From: a virus
Reading direction: 5' to 3' (one strand)
DNA: 32,410 nucleotides
IMG/VR virus record: IMGVR_UViG_3300037068_000169
Span: 1 to 32,410 of that record
Under the pieces are notes generated by a model. It was not told the DNA's origin. It saw nothing but the letters and a program-made list of their open reading frames with translations, and did not search any database. This document shows, in pieces, positions 29,153-32,410 of the stretch; positions within the stretch are counted from its first letter, which is position 1, and the number at the start of each line of letters is the position of its first letter. The translations under genes were made by a program, and so were the position numbers.

Positions 29153-31489
29153 ATGGGAAGGCTTCGCAACACCCGCACAGGGGAGACCTACGAGGTCCCC
29201 GACGTCGACGCCGTCCAGGCGGCCCGGCAGGACCCGGACCTCGAGGTCGTCGGCGACGTCGCCGTCTCCCCCCAGTCCCGCTTCCCGGGCGCCGCGGTGG
29301 CGGCCGACCCCAACGCCGAGGCGACCCCCGAGGCCGACGTCGCGGGCTTCTACCGCGCCCAGGAGGCCGAGCGGGAGCACGACACGGCGCTCTCCCGGAC
29401 CAAGGCCGCCCTGGGCGGCGGGGCCCAGGAGCTCAGCCTCGGGTTCGTCAACCCGTGGCGGGAGGACCAGGAGTTCCACCCGGGCTACGCCCTCGGTGGG
29501 AGGGTCGGGGGCATCGCGGCCACGCTGCTGGTCCCCGGGGCCGGGGAGGAGAACCTGGCCCGGGCCGGGGCGGAGGGGATCGCCGAGGCGGCCGGTGCCG
29601 CCCGGGAGGCCGGCTCGATCGGACGGACCGTCGGGAGGGCCGTCGGGTACACCCCGCTGGGCCTCGCCACCCGGGCCGGGGAGGCCGTCGGGGGACTCGT
29701 CAGGGGGGCCTCGGCCGGGGCCAGGATCGCCCGTGCCGCCGTCACCGCCGGGACCGCCGGCGGGGCCATCGGCCTCGGGACCGAGCTCTCCCGCCAGCTC
29801 CTCGACTCCGACGCCGCCTTCAGCGGCGAGGCCCTCGTCGGGGCCGCCGCCCACGGGGCCCTCCTCGGCGGGGTCCTCGGGGCGGCCGGCGGGACCCTCA
29901 CGGAGGGCCTCGGGGCGCTCGGGAGGAGGCTCTCGGGTCGCGGGGAGTCGGCGGCCCCGGAGGCGCTGGCCCCCGAGGAGTACGCCGCTCGGGCGGAGGC
30001 CCGGGCCCCCACGCCCTACCGCGAGGCCCTCGACGCGGGTCCGCCCCGTCCGCCCCTCGCCCCCATGCTCGACCCGCGGAACGTCACGCTGGTCGACGCG
30101 GTCGCCTCGCGGGCCAGGGACCTCGGGACCCTCGAGTCCCGCCTGACCGAGCTCCAGGAGGCCCCGGCGCTCGCTCGGTCCGCCGGCCTGTCCCGGGAGT
30201 ACCTGATCGCGTCCCAGGGGACGGTGGCCCGGGAGCTCGCCGGCCTGAAGTCCCTCAGCCGCTTCGAGGACGCCCCCCTGGCGAGGATCGCGGAGGACGC
30301 CCACGCGAACGACCTGATCGGCGTGCGCCTGGCCCGGGAGACCGAGCGGATCCCCCCCCGCTGGTCGGACGCGGAGCAGCGGGCCGCGGACGTCTCCGCC
30401 CGTGACCGGGCCCTCGACGCCCTCGCCGAGCGCCGGGCCCGAGGCGAGCCCGTCTCCCAGGCCGAGGAGGACGCGGTCCGCTACTCGGTCCAGCTCTCCT
30501 CGGGGCGCCCGCCCGCCCAGGCGGCGGAGGTCGGGGGGTCCCTCCTCGCCGGCGTCGCCCGCCGGATCATCGACCGGGTCCCCGGGGGGCGGCTCATCGG
30601 GACCACGCTGGGCGTCGCCGCCCCCGTCGGGATCGCGGAGCACCTCGTCACCCACGGCGTCACCGGCCTGCTCGGCCACGCGGTGCTCCCGGTCGCGGCG
30701 GTCGGGGTGGGTGTCAAGGCCGTCCGGGCCGCCTTCCGGGACCCGATCGTCGGGGGCATCGTCGCCGCGGACGCGGCCCACGTCCTGGACTCCACCGGCG
30801 TCCTCCGGGGGGAGCGTCCCCGGGCCTCCGCGGACCCCCGACGTGCGCTGAGGGACCTCGGGGACCGGGTCCGGACCGTCACCCCGGCCCAGGTGCGGGC
30901 CTCCGTCGTCGCCTCCCTGTCACACGCCGCGGGGGCCTCCCCGACCGCGGTGGCCCAGGCCGGGGTCGCGGCCGCCAACCGCCACGCCGCCCTCCTGGCG
31001 GCCCTCGACCGGGCCGACCCGATGCCGACCACCCCGGGCCAGGCCCTCCTCGGGCGGCCCCTTCCGACGGCCTCGGCGGCGCGGGGCGTCGCCGACCTCA
31101 TCAGGATGGCCTCCTCCCCGGCGGCCTTCCTCGTGGCGGCCTCCCGGGGTCGACTGACCCCCGCGATGATGTCCCAGTCCGAGTCGGTCTGGCCGGCCAC
31201 GGTCAGGCGGGCCCGGGCCGAGCTCACGGCGCGGCTCTCCCGACCCGGCGTCGGCGACCGCCTCGGCCCGACCGAGCGACGGATGGCGGAGCTGGTGCTC
31301 GGCCGGGACGCGTCCATGGGACAGCTCCCCCGCTCGACGGCCTACTCGGCGGCCATGCGGTCGTCCGCCGTCGCCTCGGCCGCTCCCCCGGCCCCGCCCC
31401 CCGGCGGTCCCCGTCCCGGAGTCGTGCCGACCCGACCACCCGCCCCGACCCCCGCGGTCAGGGCGGCGAACCCGGGGACATACCGCTGA
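29153..31489 (+). CDS. Large ejection-type protein with membrane-like segments (778 aa)
   Basis: The N-terminus (MGRLRNTRTGETYEVPDVDA) is followed by helical sequence and several Gly/Ala-rich hydrophobic stretches (ALGGRVGGIAATLLVPGAG; AVTAGTAGGAIGLGTELSRQ; VGAAAHGALLGGVLGAAGGT) that look membrane-active. A coiled, charged middle (about 280-440) and a second hydrophobic region near 500-560 (LIGTTLGVAAPVGIAEHLVT) follow, then a disordered Pro-rich tail. Podovirus ejection proteins form a channel across the envelope. Family is not identified; the role is inferred. Confidence 0.6.
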   Translation: MGRLRNTRTGETYEVPDVDAVQAARQDPDLEVVGDVAVSPQSRFPGAAVAADPNAEATPEADVAGFYRAQEAEREHDTALSRTKAALGGGAQELSLGFVNPWREDQEFHPGYALGGRVGGIAATLLVPGAGEENLARAGAEGIAEAAGAAREAGSIGRTVGRAVGYTPLGLATRAGEAVGGLVRGASAGARIARAAVTAGTAGGAIGLGTELSRQLLDSDAAFSGEALVGAAAHGALLGGVLGAAGGTLTEGLGALGRRLSGRGESAAPEALAPEEYAARAEARAPTPYREALDAGPPRPPLAPMLDPRNVTLVDAVASRARDLGTLESRLTELQEAPALARSAGLSREYLIASQGTVARELAGLKSLSRFEDAPLARIAEDAHANDLIGVRLARETERIPPRWSDAEQRAADVSARDRALDALAERRARGEPVSQAEEDAVRYSVQLSSGRPPAQAAEVGGSLLAGVARRIIDRVPGGRLIGTTLGVAAPVGIAEHLVTHGVTGLLGHAVLPVAAVGVGVKAVRAAFRDPIVGGIVAADAAHVLDSTGVLRGERPRASADPRRALRDLGDRVRTVTPAQVRASVVASLSHAAGASPTAVAQAGVAAANRHAALLAALDRADPMPTTPGQALLGRPLPTASAARGVADLIRMASSPAAFLVAASRGRLTPAMMSQSESVWPATVRRARAELTARLSRPGVGDRLGPTERRMAELVLGRDASMGQLPRSTAYSAAMRSSAVASAAPPAPPPGGPRPGVVPTRPPAPTPAVRAANPGTYR

Positions 31490-31553
31490 TGCGGTGACCG
31501 ACCCCTAGCTACAAGAGACGGAACTGAAACGATAGGACAGGAGACGAGACGAC

Positions 31554-31955
31554 ATGGCGATCCCCAACGACAACCAGTGGAAGCGACAGACGATCGCGGC
31601 CACGGGCACCGGCAGCTTCTACTTCGTCGACACGGCCACGCCGTGCCTGGCGATCCAGACGTTCCCGATCAGCCCGGCGACCGACGTGCAGGCCCCGCTG
31701 GTCTTCTACTCGAACGTCAACCCGAGGTCCTTCGACGCGAGCATGCCGGGGGACCCGAACACCCCGGTCACCAGCTCGGCGCACGCCTACGTCTGGGCCC
31801 AGGACACGTCCTTCAGCGGGACGATCGTCGGGGCCTCGGCCTTCCTGACCTCGTCGCTGTACAACATCGGCAACGTGGGGGCCCAGCACCTGCTGGTCAA
31901 GGTCCCCTCGGTGGTCGGGGGCGACGTGGTCGTCGCGGTCAACAGGAAGGGCTGA
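31554..31955 (+). CDS. Small beta-rich virion protein (133 aa)
   Basis: AGGAG lies about ten bases before the ATG. The protein is beta-strand rich with FYFVDTATPCLAIQTFPISP, PLVFYSNVNPRSFDA and a C-terminal VGGDVVVAVNRKG. It has a single Cys and no signal peptide. It is followed four bases later by the Ig-like fibre gene, so it may be a tail or decoration component. No family is recognised. Confidence 0.65.
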   Translation: MAIPNDNQWKRQTIAATGTGSFYFVDTATPCLAIQTFPISPATDVQAPLVFYSNVNPRSFDASMPGDPNTPVTSSAHAYVWAQDTSFSGTIVGASAFLTSSLYNIGNVGAQHLLVKVPSVVGGDVVVAVNRKG

Positions 31956-31959
31956 GCCG

Positions 31960-32410
31960 ATGGCCCAGGGGACCCGCCAGGGGACCAGGCAGCAGTCCAG
32001 GACGGGGGTCGTCGAGGGGACCGCCCCGGACGTCCTCGACCTCCCGACCGTGCAGCTGGCGGCCGTCCATGTCACGCCCGACGTGGGCGTGCTCTTCACG
32101 ACCCTTCAGCTCTTCGTGACGGGGACGATGACGAACGGGGCCCAGTTCAACCGGACGCAGTTCGCGACCTACAGCATCACCGCGGGGGACACGGCGGCGG
32201 TCTCCTCCCCCGGGGGCCTGCTGACGGCCACGGCGGCCGGGAGGGTCTACGGCGGCGCCGACACCGTCCTCGCGACCGACGGACCGGGCGGCTCCGTCAC
32301 GGACACCGCGGCCGCCACGGTCATCGCCTCGGACTCCGGGTCCTCCGACCCGTGCCCGCGGATGCCGCTCCGGGACTCCGACTGGGTCGCCCTCGGGCAC
32401 GGGTCGGAGG
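31960..32410 (+). CDS. Ig-like fibre/virion surface protein, 5' part (wraps genome ends)
   Basis: ATG 31960 lies four bases after the previous stop. The frame is open to the end of the window and is continued at base 1; bases 32287-32398 are identical to 1-112. The N-terminal region (MAQGTRQGTRQQSRTGVVEG) is basic and Gln/Arg-rich, then VQLAAVHVTPDVGVLFTTLQ and the Ig-like YSITAGDTAAVSS. The last 12 bases are not part of the gene. See the entry at 1-750. Confidence 0.75.
   Translation, partial: MAQGTRQGTRQQSRTGVVEGTAPDVLDLPTVQLAAVHVTPDVGVLFTTLQLFVTGTMTNGAQFNRTQFATYSITAGDTAAVSSPGGLLTATAAGRVYGGADTVLATDGPGGSVTDTAAATVIASDSGSSDPCPRMPLRDSDWVALGHGSE
32287..32398. repeat. Direct terminal repeat, right copy
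   Basis: Exact match to bases 1-112. Unit length without the overlap is 32,286 bp. Confidence 0.9.
32342..32410. repeat. Fold-back at the right end (16-bp inverted repeat)
   Basis: The last 16 bases, GGGCACGGGTCGGAGG (32395-32410), are the reverse complement of CCTCCGACCCGTGCCC (32342-32357), with 37 bases between. The final 12 bases disagree with the sequence at 113 onward, so this end is either an assembly or amplification artefact or a real hairpin end. Confidence 0.75.

Noticed and set aside
1-32410. CRISPR array or insertion sequence
   Set aside because: No regularly spaced direct repeats and no transposase signature were found.

Overview
The window looks like one essentially complete genome of a small, GC-rich tailed phage with a short tail (podovirus-like). 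The first 112 bases recur exactly at 32287-32398. The reading frame that leaves the right end re-enters at the left end, so the real molecule (or assembly unit) is about 32,286 bp and is circular, circularly permuted or terminally redundant. The last 12 bases are a fold-back that does not fit this closure. Evidence for a podovirus: large terminase, portal, scaffold-like protein, major capsid protein, a gatekeeper-like protein, a T7 gp12-like nozzle, three very large internal/ejection-type proteins and several fibre-like proteins, but no tail sheath, tube or conventional tape measure. The host is not given. A phage lipoprotein with a repeated SPPDAAVD linker and two further lipoproteins point to a didermic, high-GC host; such P-D-A linkers are common in Myxococcota lipoproteins, so a myxobacterial host is a reasonable but unproven guess.

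Layout. (1) 31960-32410 joined to 1-1082, rightward: Ig-like fibre gene wrapping the ends, then a coiled-coil/TM lysis-type protein. (2) 4163 back to 1107, leftward: ribbon-helix-helix (RHH) regulator, ParB-like protein, a 38-aa ORF, two paralogous Cys-rich lipoproteins, a 72-aa ORF and a third lipoprotein, mostly overlapping and probably one or two operons. (3) 4161-5871, control region: overlapping divergent promoters with ATGGCG repeats, a rightward HTH gene, a leftward 207-aa gene meeting it tail to tail, and about 650 bp rich in hairpins, palindromes and a leftward terminator. (4) 5872-8362, rightward: small unknown early-type genes and a two-TM holin-like protein. (5) 8408-16704, rightward: packaging and head genes, including a GNAT-like enzyme, terminase, portal, scaffold and capsid. 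(6) 16868-31955, rightward: connector, fibres, nozzle, an HNH endonuclease insert, ejection proteins and a small virion protein.

What stands out. Three dispersed 25-bp palindromes (11-bp arms around a TCG/CGA centre; one copy degenerate) occur only in the regulatory third of the genome, in three different coding contexts, and their arms vary in a compensated way. They look like binding sites of a phage regulator or partition-type protein, and the ParB-like protein, RHH protein and HTH protein are encoded beside them. One copy is embedded in a set of mutually exclusive hairpins. No ParA, integrase, DNA polymerase, helicase, primase or recognisable endolysin was found, so replication and lysis either use host functions or unrecognised proteins.
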